A DNA stretch of 64,000 nt, from assembly GCA_019038745.1 (NCBI GenBank), contig JAHOYV010000052.1, positions 40,160-104,159 on the forward strand, read 5' to 3'. The stretch comes from Gemmatimonadales bacterium (lineage in GTDB: Bacteria > Krumholzibacteriota > Krumholzibacteriia > LZORAL124-64-63). Position 1 is the stretch's first letter. Each line of letters begins with the position of its first letter. Of this stretch, positions 34,598-43,593 are shown in pieces. The notes under the pieces are model-generated. The model saw only the letters and a list, made by a program, of their open reading frames with translations, was not told the DNA's origin and ran no database searches. The position numbers were made by a program, and so were the translations under genes.

Positions 34598-36472
34598 ATG
34601 CCTGCTCCCCGCTTTGGCAAACGCTCCCTGACCGGGTTGATCGCCTTGGTGTTGATCACCGCCTTGATCTCCGGATGGTCCGCCCTCATCAACTCGATGC
34701 TTCCAGCCGACAGTCGACCCCAGGCCATTGCCTTCCCGACCGTTCCCGTGACCCAGACCCTCTTCGAAGCAATGGCATTGGAATTGGGCGATGGATTCGC
34801 CCACATCGACCGCTTCCGACAAGCCGGCATCCTGGCCTACGAAGGGCCAAAAACCTGCCTGGGTTGCCATGAAAAAATCTCCGTCAAAGATTCGGACGGC
34901 ACTCAAAAGCAGCTGGACCTGATGGCAAACCTCACCGGGTCTGCCCATTACCGGTTTTTCACCAAGGATCACCCCAATGTCTACGGATTCAACGGTGAGT
35001 TGGCCGACAATTTCCCGATGGGCAAACTGAATCGGCCCTGTCCCAAGCCGGGGTCGTTCGCCATGACAGCCTGGGCCGAGATTGTCGTCACCGCCGAAGG
35101 CGACACTCTCAGCGAGGGATGCGGGCAGTGTCACATCGGCGGCCAATACCAGGCCCCGTTGGGTGAGTTGATGCCCTTGTACCAAACTCTCAAGGTGGAG
35201 CAGGACGCCATCGATTGCCTGATCTGCCACGCGGACGCCTACGACATGAACGCCAAGCAGGTTGTGACCGACCAGAACGGCCGAACACGTTGGGGGCAGG
35301 ACCGCTCGCTGAAGGCAGCCTTGTCGGTGGACACTCCTTCGGCCCCGGCTTGCCTGCGCTGCCATCAGCACAACTTCGGCGGCGACCTCTACATAGACCC
35401 GGCGGGACCGGAATTCATGCCGAGCCTCACCGCCACCGGCCGGGACCGCCCCCGGGTTCTGCATCCCGGTTCGAAAAGAGGCACACCCTATTCACCAACC
35501 TGGGATGTACACGCCGCCGCGGGAATTTCCTGCTTGGAGTGCCACATTACCGAAGGCCACTTGATCGCCAAAGGCACCCATACGACGACCATGATGGCCA
35601 ACGATCTGCCCACCGTGGAGGTCACTTGCCTGAACTGCCACGACGATCCACCCCATAGCGAATCCAGCGCCACCGGAAGCGACTTGAACCGCCACCTGGA
35701 ACGACTGGCCTGCCAGACCTGTCATATCCCTTCCCTGCACCCGGACAACGCCACTCGGCGGGATTTCGGAAGTACCGAGTTCATCGACCACGAGGGCATC
35801 CATGTCTACCGCGACCTGGTCAAGGAGAATCAGCCGGGCAACGGGATCGCCTATGTATGGTGGAATGGGGACTGCACTTTCCTGGGCAATCCGATTGGCG
35901 ACAACCCCAACGATGCCGGCCTGTACCGTTTCTATGACGCGGCCAACCGGTGGCCTGAATTCGCCGACTTTGACTACGCCGCCTGGTACGAGGAAGTCAT
36001 GCGACCCATCGCCAGGAACGGTCGGCCATCAAAGCTTTACGCCATGAAACGTTTCAATGGACGCCAGCACATCGACCTCCAGAACATGGGGCCGTTCGGG
36101 GGTATGTTCATTCCCTACAATTTGCCCAACTATTACCGCTACGGGGATCCGGACCGGGCTGCGAGTGTGGAAATGGACAAATCCATGATGAAGATGATGT
36201 ACGGTTGGCTGTTCAAATTTTATATGTTGAACAAGTTCATGTCGTTCATGGGCATTGACGGCTGGGAAACGGCTTCCTACGAGGATGTCCGTGCAGGCCG
36301 TCAGGTTGAACCCCGTTGGATTCCCACCGATGCCATGCTGGAGATCAGCCACGGCATCCGCCTGGAAGGTGCCCTTACCTGCAACAGATGTCACGGGCCG
36401 GACGGAGTGCTGGACTGGGTAGGACTGGGTTACACGACCGGGGAAATCGAGAGGCTGTCGACTCCGCGTTGA
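34598..36472 (+). CDS. Octaheme c-type cytochrome, distantly related to octaheme tetrathionate reductase
   Basis: 624 residues with an N-terminal membrane helix or uncleaved signal (residues 10-35) and eight CxxCH haem sites at residues 87, 175, 207, 252, 312, 344, 372 and 595. 'CQTCHIP' and the spacing of the first seven haems resemble the OTR family, periplasmic reductases of tetrathionate, nitrite or hydroxylamine. A haem-free block of about 220 residues separates haems 7 and 8. Function in respiration is inferred; the substrate is unknown. The ATG at 34598 has GGAG upstream; an earlier in-frame ATG adds 21 codons. Confidence 0.85.
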   Translation: MPAPRFGKRSLTGLIALVLITALISGWSALINSMLPADSRPQAIAFPTVPVTQTLFEAMALELGDGFAHIDRFRQAGILAYEGPKTCLGCHEKISVKDSDGTQKQLDLMANLTGSAHYRFFTKDHPNVYGFNGELADNFPMGKLNRPCPKPGSFAMTAWAEIVVTAEGDTLSEGCGQCHIGGQYQAPLGELMPLYQTLKVEQDAIDCLICHADAYDMNAKQVVTDQNGRTRWGQDRSLKAALSVDTPSAPACLRCHQHNFGGDLYIDPAGPEFMPSLTATGRDRPRVLHPGSKRGTPYSPTWDVHAAAGISCLECHITEGHLIAKGTHTTTMMANDLPTVEVTCLNCHDDPPHSESSATGSDLNRHLERLACQTCHIPSLHPDNATRRDFGSTEFIDHEGIHVYRDLVKENQPGNGIAYVWWNGDCTFLGNPIGDNPNDAGLYRFYDAANRWPEFADFDYAAWYEEVMRPIARNGRPSKLYAMKRFNGRQHIDLQNMGPFGGMFIPYNLPNYYRYGDPDRAASVEMDKSMMKMMYGWLFKFYMLNKFMSFMGIDGWETASYEDVRAGRQVEPRWIPTDAMLEISHGIRLEGALTCNRCHGPDGVLDWVGLGYTTGEIERLSTPR

Positions 36473-36591
36473 GCCGGAATGATTATGGGTTGTTCGACTC
36501 TGATTCGAGGGCCTTGCATTTGCCTGCCGGGCAGGACAAATTGACAGTTGATACAATAGAACCTGCCCCCTTTTGCGAGAGGCCGTGCCCT

Positions 36592-38481
36592 GTGCATTCC
36601 TACAAGCGCATGATCAGCATGATACGGCCATACATGACCCAGCTGATTCTATCGATCTTCTTCATGGTTCTATTTTCCATCACTTCCATATTCAGCATCA
36701 CAATGATCTCCCCCTTCCTGCGCGCCGTGTTCGATACTGAAAGCAGTAACCTCATCGCGGAATCCCCATTGGGAATAGCCCAAACCGGCCTTTCGGTCGG
36801 TACCCCCGACGAGGATCCTACATCCAGGAACCCATTCACCAAGATCGAACGTTTCATCAAGGAGCAGGTCCTCGAGGGAGCCAATACATTCCTGCTGCGC
36901 GGTACAAACAAGGAACGGTTGATCCGCATCTGCATAGTCATCTTCGTCCTCGTCCTGGCTAAAAACATCACCGGCTACCTGCAGGCAATACTGATGGCCT
37001 ATGTGGGCCTGAGCATCATCCGCGACCTGCGTGAAATGATTTTCCTGAAATTCACAAGCCTGCCACTTTCGTTTTTCCACCAACACAAGGCCGGAGAACT
37101 GATCAGCCGTGCATCCAACGACGTGCAGATAGCCCACAACTGCGTTAACATCAGCTTCACCAACCTGGTGCGCGACCCCATATTCATCATCATGTACTTG
37201 GGAATGGCCTTCATCCTGAGTTGGAAGCTGACCTTGATGGCGGTGATCCTGATGCCGATCAGCCTGATCGGGATCGTCAAGATCGGCCATAAGATGCGCA
37301 AGTACAGTCATAGACAGCAGGAGAAGCTGGCTAATCTGACTTCGGTACTGCACGAGACCATTTACGGCATCCGGGTCATCAAGGCCTTCGCCATGGAGCA
37401 GTTCGAAAACAGGAAATTCCTGGATCACTCGAAGGTCCTGTTCAGCGAGATTTTCCGTATGCACCGTGTGGGCCGAGCTACTTCACCCCTGACCGAACAG
37501 CTCTCGGTCGCAGTCGGTCTTTTGCTGCTGTGGTATGGCGGTCTGCAGGTCCTGGAGGGCGACTCTCTCTCACCCGACCACTTTCTGCTCTTCCTTTTCC
37601 TGATTTTTTCATTGGTCCATCCGGTTAAGGAGCTGGGCACGGTGAACGCCAAGATCCAGGAGGGAATGGCTGCAGCCGACCGTATTTTCGATATCCTGGA
37701 CACCGAGCCCGAGGTGAAGGACACCACGGCGGGTGAGCTGTTGATCAACCCGCACGGTCATGTAGAGTTCCGCAACGTGGACTTCTCCTATTTGCCCGGG
37801 GAGCCCGTGTTGAGTGACATCAACCTTGAGGTCAAACCGGGCGAGATGGTGGCCCTGGTCGGTTCCAGCGGTGGCGGAAAATCCACCCTGATCGATTTGA
37901 TACCCCGCTTCTACGATCCCGATGCTGGACAGGTGATGATCGACGGCAATGACCTGACGGATTTGAACTTGGGTTCGCTGCGCAGCACCATGGGTATCGT
38001 TACCCAGGAAGTAATTCTATTCAACGACACCGTGGCCAACAATATTGCCTACGGTGACCTGGGCGTACCGTCCGAGAAGATCATCGCAGCGGCCAAGACA
38101 GCCAACGCCCACGATTTCATCAGCCGTATGCCCCTGGGGTACGATACAATAATCGGCGACCGGGGCACCAAGCTCTCCGGCGGGCAGCGCCAACGCCTGA
38201 GCATTGCCCGAGCCATCCTCAAGGATCCGACCATCCTCTTGCTGGATGAGGCGACGAGCGCCTTGGATACCGAATCGGAACTGCTGGTCCAAGAGGCAAT
38301 CGACCGTCTGGTGCAGAGCCGCACAACCATTGTCATCGCCCACCGCCTATCCACCATAAAGAACGTGGACCGGATCTATGTGTTGGATAGTGGCCGGTTC
38401 GTACAGCAGGGAACGCACAAGGAGCTTATCGAGCAGAAAGGGCTCTACAAGGATCTTTACGATCTGCAATTCCGTAATTGA
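36592..38481 (+). CDS. msbA: MsbA-type ABC exporter (lipid/lipid-linked)
   Basis: 629 residues: six transmembrane helices fused to an ABC ATPase. Walker A 'GSSGGGKST', signature 'LSGGQRQRL', Walker B 'ILLLDEATSALD' and the H-loop 'IAHRLST' are all present. The opening 'YKRMISMIRPYMTQ' is typical of the lipid A-core flippase MsbA. I chose the GTG at 36592 (GAGAGG nine bases before it). The frame continues upstream into the cytochrome gene without similarity. A long inserted loop after helix 1 carries a charged segment. Likely substrate is lipid A or another glycolipid (inference). Confidence 0.88.
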   Translation: MHSYKRMISMIRPYMTQLILSIFFMVLFSITSIFSITMISPFLRAVFDTESSNLIAESPLGIAQTGLSVGTPDEDPTSRNPFTKIERFIKEQVLEGANTFLLRGTNKERLIRICIVIFVLVLAKNITGYLQAILMAYVGLSIIRDLREMIFLKFTSLPLSFFHQHKAGELISRASNDVQIAHNCVNISFTNLVRDPIFIIMYLGMAFILSWKLTLMAVILMPISLIGIVKIGHKMRKYSHRQQEKLANLTSVLHETIYGIRVIKAFAMEQFENRKFLDHSKVLFSEIFRMHRVGRATSPLTEQLSVAVGLLLLWYGGLQVLEGDSLSPDHFLLFLFLIFSLVHPVKELGTVNAKIQEGMAAADRIFDILDTEPEVKDTTAGELLINPHGHVEFRNVDFSYLPGEPVLSDINLEVKPGEMVALVGSSGGGKSTLIDLIPRFYDPDAGQVMIDGNDLTDLNLGSLRSTMGIVTQEVILFNDTVANNIAYGDLGVPSEKIIAAAKTANAHDFISRMPLGYDTIIGDRGTKLSGGQRQRLSIARAILKDPTILLLDEATSALDTESELLVQEAIDRLVQSRTTIVIAHRLSTIKNVDRIYVLDSGRFVQQGTHKELIEQKGLYKDLYDLQFRN

Positions 38482-38519
38482 ATGACGGCTGGCGAGTGTC
38501 TTGACAGGTTGGATCGTAA

Positions 38520-39623
38520 TCAATTCGGTTTAACGAATTCCTCGAAATAGGCTTCCAGTTCATCCAGCATTCGTTCGAAGCCGAACCGTTGCCGGGCTTG
38601 TCGGCTCCCCTCCTGCCCCATCTTCCCGGCCGATTCCGTGTCAGTCAGCAATTCTTCCAGTCGCCGGGCCCAGATCGGCCCATCCGCAGGGGAAACCAAC
38701 CACCCGGTGGCCCCATCGTCTATAATCTCGGGCAGGTTGCTGGTGTCGGCAGCTACTACCGGCAAGCCGGCGGCCATTGCCTCGACTATAACATAGCCGA
38801 AACCTTCCATCAGAGCCGGGTGGGCCAGCACGTCCATGCCGGGGATAAGGTCGGGAACATCAGAGCGGAACCCAGCCAAGACCAGATTTTCGGAGACACC
38901 CAACCGAGCCGCTTCGGTTGACAACACTTCCTTCTGATCCCCCGCACCCAGAATCCACAGTTTCAAACCCGGAAATTTCGCCACCAGGTACGGCAGCTGC
39001 CTCAGGACAAGAATGTGATTCTTACGGGTGGTCAACTCGCCGATCATCCCGATTACCGGTACGTCCAAAGAAGTGCCGAGCCGGGCTCTCGCTGCCTCCC
39101 GCTGACCCGTTGCCGCAACGAAACGATCCAGGTGCAATCCGTTGTAGATGACTCGAACCCGGTCAGGGGGCAGCCAGGTGGCGCTCTTGAGCAGGGTCCG
39201 TCCAGTAGCCTGGCTATTGGCGATGATGCCGTCGGCCACGTGTTTCCACGTCCAAATGTGGTAAGGATTTCCACCCAGGGGAGATTGGCTTCCAACCCGT
39301 GGTATCACCCCGCCCACTCCGGCCAAACGGGCCGCAGGACCGGCGACGCGCAGTACTCGTTGCATGTTCAGGCAAAGGACATCGATCCTTTGGGCCCGAC
39401 AGAGGCGGAAAAAACGCCAGAAAGCTATGGGATCGAAATCGCCCCGGTAATCAATCTCCACGCAGGGAACGTTCTCCGCTTCTGCCCTGTTGACCAGCTC
39501 GCTGCCGGATCGGCCCGCCAGGACAACCTTATGCCCCCGCTCGCGCAGACCCAACATGGCCGACAACATCCAGTTCTCCCCACCACCCCAGGTGGAGATA
39601 CAGCTGGCAAAGAGAAGGTTCAT
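38520..39623 (-). CDS. Glycosyltransferase family 4
   Basis: GT-B fold, 367 residues. The N-terminal 'WGGGENWMLSAML' and C-terminal 'EGFGYVIVEAMAAGLPVVAADTSNLPEII' (E-x7-E donor motif) define GT4-type retaining glycosyltransferases using UDP- or GDP-sugars. It has AAGGGA five bases before the ATG and lies convergent to the MsbA-like gene. It is probably involved in lipopolysaccharide or exopolysaccharide assembly. Donor and acceptor are unknown. Confidence 0.9.
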   Translation of the reverse strand: MNLLFASCISTWGGGENWMLSAMLGLRERGHKVVLAGRSGSELVNRAEAENVPCVEIDYRGDFDPIAFWRFFRLCRAQRIDVLCLNMQRVLRVAGPAARLAGVGGVIPRVGSQSPLGGNPYHIWTWKHVADGIIANSQATGRTLLKSATWLPPDRVRVIYNGLHLDRFVAATGQREAARARLGTSLDVPVIGMIGELTTRKNHILVLRQLPYLVAKFPGLKLWILGAGDQKEVLSTEAARLGVSENLVLAGFRSDVPDLIPGMDVLAHPALMEGFGYVIVEAMAAGLPVVAADTSNLPEIIDDGATGWLVSPADGPIWARRLEELLTDTESAGKMGQEGSRQARQRFGFERMLDELEAYFEEFVKPN

Positions 39624-39700
39624 TGGGGTCCCTTACGTGATGGAGGTTCTTGAGGCGTTACCTCTGCTGACATTGGGAAGTTAACACACAGTAGCCTACA

Positions 39701-39734
39701 GAAAAAGAGGGGCCGGTCTTTAAGGACCAGCCCC
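39701..39734 (-). terminator. Intrinsic terminator after the trypsin-like gene
   Basis: On the minus strand, a 10-bp stem with one T-G wobble (39734-39725 with 39718-39709), 6-base loop, followed by TCTTTTTC. Confidence 0.85.
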
Positions 39735-39770
39735 GGGTTTCACCAAAACAAATAGCGAGGACGTTTGTGG

Positions 39771-40958
39771 CTAGTTGCCGACCATCGTGAAGTTGGGACC
39801 GAAATAGTCCAGGACCTCGTCGATGGGGTTGGCAATGGCGGTGACGCTACTACCGGCATAGAGCAGGCCCACGGCGCGCGGGTTGGTCAACACGTCTTCT
39901 ACCATCAGCGAACCGGAGTCACCACCATCCAGGAAATCCGAACCACCGTTGGCGATGATTATCTGCCCTGTGAAGTAGTGTACGAAAGCCGAATCGCCGG
40001 CGCACTCATCCTCGTAAGCAATGCTGACGGCACCGTTCAAAGCCGTCACATAGCTGTGGGTCAGACCGGTGGTCCGGCCACTCTTCTTGACCAGCTGGTT
40101 GATGAAGGCAGGCGTGGTGGAGCTCGAAAGGGGACCGATCTCCAGGATAGAACCGTCGGCCATTACCGTACCGGACAAAACCTTGGCAATCGCCGCGTCC
40201 ACATTTGACGCAGGCAGGCTGGCCAGGCTGGCCAAGGTTGCCACGGAAGTCGCGTAGGAAGCATTGCAACCGACATCGATCAAGGCGGGGTGAATGCAGG
40301 AATCACCAATAGTTGCGACCCGGCTGTTGCCACCCGAAACGATGTCCATGGCCAACACATGCGTGTTGCTCAAGATGTACTGGAAGGTTCCATCGGTGAT
40401 CAGGGATCCGAAAGTACCGCCACAGCAATAACCGTTGGCCAGATCGTATTCCCAGCCGCCTGTGGTGCCGAGTTGGATGGGCAGAGCCTGGGCATCGGTG
40501 TGGTCATCGATGGGAAGGGTGCCGCCACCACCGCCACCGCCGCCACCGCCGCCGCCGTTCCTGAGCGGGTTGACGGGAACTTTCCGTTCCAACCCGCTTA
40601 TGGGATGCAGAACACCGGAGACGAATTCGACGACCGGCAGACCATCCAGTTCGGTCGGCAGGGCCGAGCCCACGTTCCGGGCCGTCATAATCATGATGGC
40701 GAATTCCCCGTCATCAGTCAAAGTGATGGCGGTTCCCACCACATCCTTGGAGGACATCAGGGCCGGTGTATAGGCATTCTGTACTGTCATTGCGTTGCGG
40801 AATTGATTTACACTTTTTTCCATGGGCTCGTCATTCTGGCTGGAAACCGCTGGAGCTACCAGATTGTCCTGTTCGTTGCTGCAACCGGTCCAGAAGAAGG
40901 TAAGCATGGAAAGAAGGGCCACGAGTGCAAAAGCTGAGTAGGTGTGGCGAGATTTCAT
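39771..40958 (-). CDS. Trypsin-like (S1-fold) serine protease lipoprotein with polyglycine linker
   Basis: 395 residues: lipoprotein signal ending 'FFWTGC', an N-terminal domain (residues 20-140), a run of twelve glycines, then an S1-type domain. The triad is H in 'LSNTHVLA', D in 'ASNVDAAIA' and S in 'DGGDSGSLMV'. The motif wording resembles Nal1-like trypsin-fold proteases. The N-terminal domain may act as a propeptide or anchor. The ATG at 40958 has GGAGG five bases upstream. A promoter with perfect TTGACA lies upstream and an intrinsic terminator follows. Confidence 0.82.
   Translation of the reverse strand: MKSRHTYSAFALVALLSMLTFFWTGCSNEQDNLVAPAVSSQNDEPMEKSVNQFRNAMTVQNAYTPALMSSKDVVGTAITLTDDGEFAIMIMTARNVGSALPTELDGLPVVEFVSGVLHPISGLERKVPVNPLRNGGGGGGGGGGGGTLPIDDHTDAQALPIQLGTTGGWEYDLANGYCCGGTFGSLITDGTFQYILSNTHVLAMDIVSGGNSRVATIGDSCIHPALIDVGCNASYATSVATLASLASLPASNVDAAIAKVLSGTVMADGSILEIGPLSSSTTPAFINQLVKKSGRTTGLTHSYVTALNGAVSIAYEDECAGDSAFVHYFTGQIIIANGGSDFLDGGDSGSLMVEDVLTNPRAVGLLYAGSSVTAIANPIDEVLDYFGPNFTMVGN
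40521..40556 (-). repeat. Twelve-codon glycine tract
   Basis: A run of GGC/GGT codons encodes twelve consecutive glycines between the N-terminal and protease domains. The mixed GGC/GGT codons make it an imperfect microsatellite likely to vary in length between strains. Confidence 0.9.
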
Positions 40959-41001
40959 TTTTGCCTCCAAGGGTTAGGTTTAGGGGGTGAAACCGGGGAC
41001 G

Positions 41002-41030
41002 ACCGTATTGAAATTGTATATTCGTGTCAA
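41002..41030 (-). promoter_or_regulatory. Candidate promoter of the trypsin-like gene
   Basis: On the minus strand a perfect TTGACA (41030-41025) is followed after 17 bases by TACGGT (41007-41002), about 45 bases before the ATG. The rest of the 343-base divergent gap (40959-41301) is AT-rich with no recognised gene; I found no convincing promoter for the plus-strand neighbour. Confidence 0.45.
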
Positions 41031-41301
41031 TTGAAAAGATTTTTCTCTAAATTTTTTGGCTTCTGGAAAACTTTCCTTATGCTTTTGGGATTATGTTCCG
41101 GAGTTCATTAGTCTTATTTCGGCTTGATGATTTTCCTCCCCATAATGCAACATTTTCCCAACGATCTTCATCGCAACCCTGGGCCCCCGGTCCCGTACAA
41201 TGTTGATCGCTCCCATGCTCCCGCATAACCAGTCTGCAGATGATAAAAATGCTGACAGTCAGCGTCACTTGTAATTCCGTTCTAATTCTAGGAGGAACCT
41301 A

Positions 41302-42549
41302 ATGTTTTCCAAATTCAGATCCAAGTGTTTGCTAGTGGCCCTGGTGACACTACTCGGCTTTCAGTCCTCGACAATCCTGGCAGGGCAGGAGCAGAAAAAG
41401 GACGGCATCCTGCACATCCTTAATGGAAGCGACCCCAGCGGAGAGCTTTTGATCAGGAAATTCAGCGAATCCTGGCGAGTTGGCGGAGACGATGGCGAGG
41501 ATTTTTTCGGAATGATATCCAAAGTCGTTATCGGTGATGAAGGAACCATCTACCTGCTGGATACTCGTCTTTCCGAAATACCGGTATACTCTCCGGACGG
41601 GGAGCGGCTGACTACTTTGAGCCGTGAAGGAGAAGGGCCCGGCGAAACCACCACTCCCAGCAACCTGCTGTTCATGCCCGATGGCACCCTGGGCATCGTC
41701 CAGGTCTTCCCCGGCAAGATCACCAAGATCCAGGTCGACGGCACACCGGCCGGCATAATCAAGGTTGGAGGCTCCGATCCTACCTCGGGAGGCTTCCTCC
41801 AGGTCTATGACTGCATGCGTTCCGGCAATGATTTGGTCATCAGCGGGGAATCTATTACCCAAGCACAAACCAGTCAGACGAGGACCAACTTCCTGGGTGT
41901 ATTCGATCTGGAGGGTAACCAGAAAATGCGTTTACTGGAAACACCGAGGACTCTCGATTTCACCAATGCCAAATTCGATGAAACCGTGAACTTCGCCGTG
42001 GATTTCAGAAAGTTCGCCATCGGACCGGACGGCAGGACATACGTGGCCGCTTTCCGGGACCAATACGCACTGAAGGTATTCCTGCCCGACGGCGCCCTGG
42101 ATCGAATCATTGAACGGAAATTCGAGTCGGTCCAACGCACCGACGCAGAATACAATGACATGAAATCGGCCATGGAGAATCAAATCCAGGTTCCTTTCCC
42201 CATCGAGATCACCGTTTCCCGTTCCAAGCCCGACGTCACTTCCGTAGAAATCGGACCTGATGGTAACCTCTGGGTAAAAACCAGTCGTAGCGGAATTGAT
42301 CAACCGGATGGTATCCTGATGACCTACGACATCTTCGACTTGGACGGACATTTTATCAGTCAGGTCGCCGCCAAATGCGATGGAGACGGGGAAAACGACA
42401 ACCTGATCTGGACCCCCGAGGGAGACGCCATCCTGGTCACCGGCTACCTGGAAGCGATCCAATCCCTTATGGGTGGAGCCGGCGGCGAGGTTGAAGACCA
42501 AGACGCCGAACCGATGGAAGTGATCTACCTGGCAGAAATTCACGACTGA
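41302..42549 (+). CDS. Secreted six-bladed beta-propeller protein (NHL-like)
   Basis: 415 residues with a cleavable signal (ending near 'STILAGQ'). The mature part has repeated blades of the form 'VVIGDEGTIYLLDTRLSEIPVYSPDGE', 'FMPDGTLGIVQ', 'FAIGPDGRTYVAAF' and 'VEIGPDGNLWVKT', as in NHL/6-bladed propellers. No enzymatic residues are recognised; ligand or protein binding is likely. AGGAGG lies six bases before the ATG. It is followed 35 bases later by a LiaF-like membrane protein, probably one operon. Confidence 0.82.
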   Translation: MFSKFRSKCLLVALVTLLGFQSSTILAGQEQKKDGILHILNGSDPSGELLIRKFSESWRVGGDDGEDFFGMISKVVIGDEGTIYLLDTRLSEIPVYSPDGERLTTLSREGEGPGETTTPSNLLFMPDGTLGIVQVFPGKITKIQVDGTPAGIIKVGGSDPTSGGFLQVYDCMRSGNDLVISGESITQAQTSQTRTNFLGVFDLEGNQKMRLLETPRTLDFTNAKFDETVNFAVDFRKFAIGPDGRTYVAAFRDQYALKVFLPDGALDRIIERKFESVQRTDAEYNDMKSAMENQIQVPFPIEITVSRSKPDVTSVEIGPDGNLWVKTSRSGIDQPDGILMTYDIFDLDGHFISQVAAKCDGDGENDNLIWTPEGDAILVTGYLEAIQSLMGGAGGEVEDQDAEPMEVIYLAEIHD

Positions 42550-42584
42550 CCTGATTGAGGCGATCGAAAGGACCCGGCAAAGCC

Positions 42585-43472
42585 ATGAGTAAAAAACCAG
42601 GGTGTCTGAAAACCGGCTGCTTCGGCTGCCTGGGTGTGACTGTCCTACTGATACTGATCGTGGGAATCAATTTTCTCGTGGCCTGGAGTCGCCTGGACGA
42701 TCAGCCAATCCAGAACCTGGAATTGACCCGGCCTATCGGTGCAGCACCCACTCCCGCAGTCGCCGGTCGAGTGCTCCTGGATTTGTCCCAGGGAGAATTT
42801 TACATCCATCCCGCTCCGGAAGGCGAGAGCCTGTCCGTCAAGGCCAACTACGACGAAACAGTATTCAACCTGGAAGAGGACCTTTCCACTACCCCCGGCT
42901 CAAGCTGGACCTACGTGGTAAAATTCCACAGGAAGGTGCCTTTCCTCCAGGCCATCTTCCACCAGTTGCTAAGCGATTCCCCGGATCCAGAGGTTCATGT
43001 CTTCCTGCCCAGCGATGTCCCTATCGAACTGGGTATCCTGGTCCAGGAGGGAGGATTCGAGGCGGAATTGGGTGGCTTATGGCTGACCGAGGCGGAGATC
43101 ATCTTTCGGATGGGTGGTTTCAGCCTTGATGTGAGCGAACCCCTTAAAGAACCTCTCCAGAGTCTGAAGATCGAAGGTTCCATGGGCGGTTTCGAGGCGG
43201 ACCGGCTGGGCAACGCCAGCCCCCGATTCCTGGATGTAAACTGCAAGATGGGGGGCGCGGAAATCGACCTGAGCGGCCATTGGCTCAACGACTGCGATCT
43301 GAACCTCGGAATCCGCATGGGAGGGATGGCCGTCCTATTGCCGGAGGATATTCGGGTCACGGGAGTTCCCGACATCTCCCCGGATCCGCTGAAGAAAAAT
43401 TCTGAGGTACCGGTACCCGCCCTGAATTTCAACATGAAACAGAAAATGGGAGAAATCGAGGTTATCCGGTAA
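42585..43472 (+). CDS. LiaF-like membrane-anchored beta-helix protein
   Basis: 295 residues: a Cys-rich N-terminal cytoplasmic stretch ('CLKTGCFGCLG'), one transmembrane helix (residues 13-35), then an extracytoplasmic region with recurring 'MGG' turns. The C-terminal 'RMGGMAVLLPEDIRV' recalls the LiaF C-terminal domain ('toastrack' fold). LiaF proteins act in envelope-stress sensing; here there is no LiaRS pair nearby, so the role is open. ATG at 42585; an upstream in-frame TTG is less likely. Confidence 0.7.
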   Translation: MSKKPGCLKTGCFGCLGVTVLLILIVGINFLVAWSRLDDQPIQNLELTRPIGAAPTPAVAGRVLLDLSQGEFYIHPAPEGESLSVKANYDETVFNLEEDLSTTPGSSWTYVVKFHRKVPFLQAIFHQLLSDSPDPEVHVFLPSDVPIELGILVQEGGFEAELGGLWLTEAEIIFRMGGFSLDVSEPLKEPLQSLKIEGSMGGFEADRLGNASPRFLDVNCKMGGAEIDLSGHWLNDCDLNLGIRMGGMAVLLPEDIRVTGVPDISPDPLKKNSEVPVPALNFNMKQKMGEIEVIR

Positions 43473-43539
43473 TCCCGATCACCGTCATTGTGACGTGGCT
43501 GGGTCGACCCAGCTGGCTTGGCCAAGGGGCCAGAAACTC

Positions 43540-43569
43540 AAAACGCGCAGCTCTCGGGCTGCGCGTTTT
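43540..43569. terminator. Bidirectional intrinsic terminator, 12-bp perfect stem
   Basis: AAAACGCGCAGC (43540-43551) and GCTGCGCGTTTT (43558-43569) form a perfect stem with a 6-base loop, between the convergent LiaF-like gene and acidic secreted-protein gene. Confidence 0.88.
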
Positions 43570-43593
43570 GTTGGTTACCGTTTGAAGCAGGGA

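Noticed and set aside
36316..36591. N-terminal extension of the MsbA-like frame into the cytochrome gene
   Set aside because: No ABC transporter similarity; a GTG with a good ribosome site starts where the family begins.
41077..41268. 63-codon minus-strand frame in the divergent gap
   Set aside because: No ribosome site, low-complexity composition, no family.
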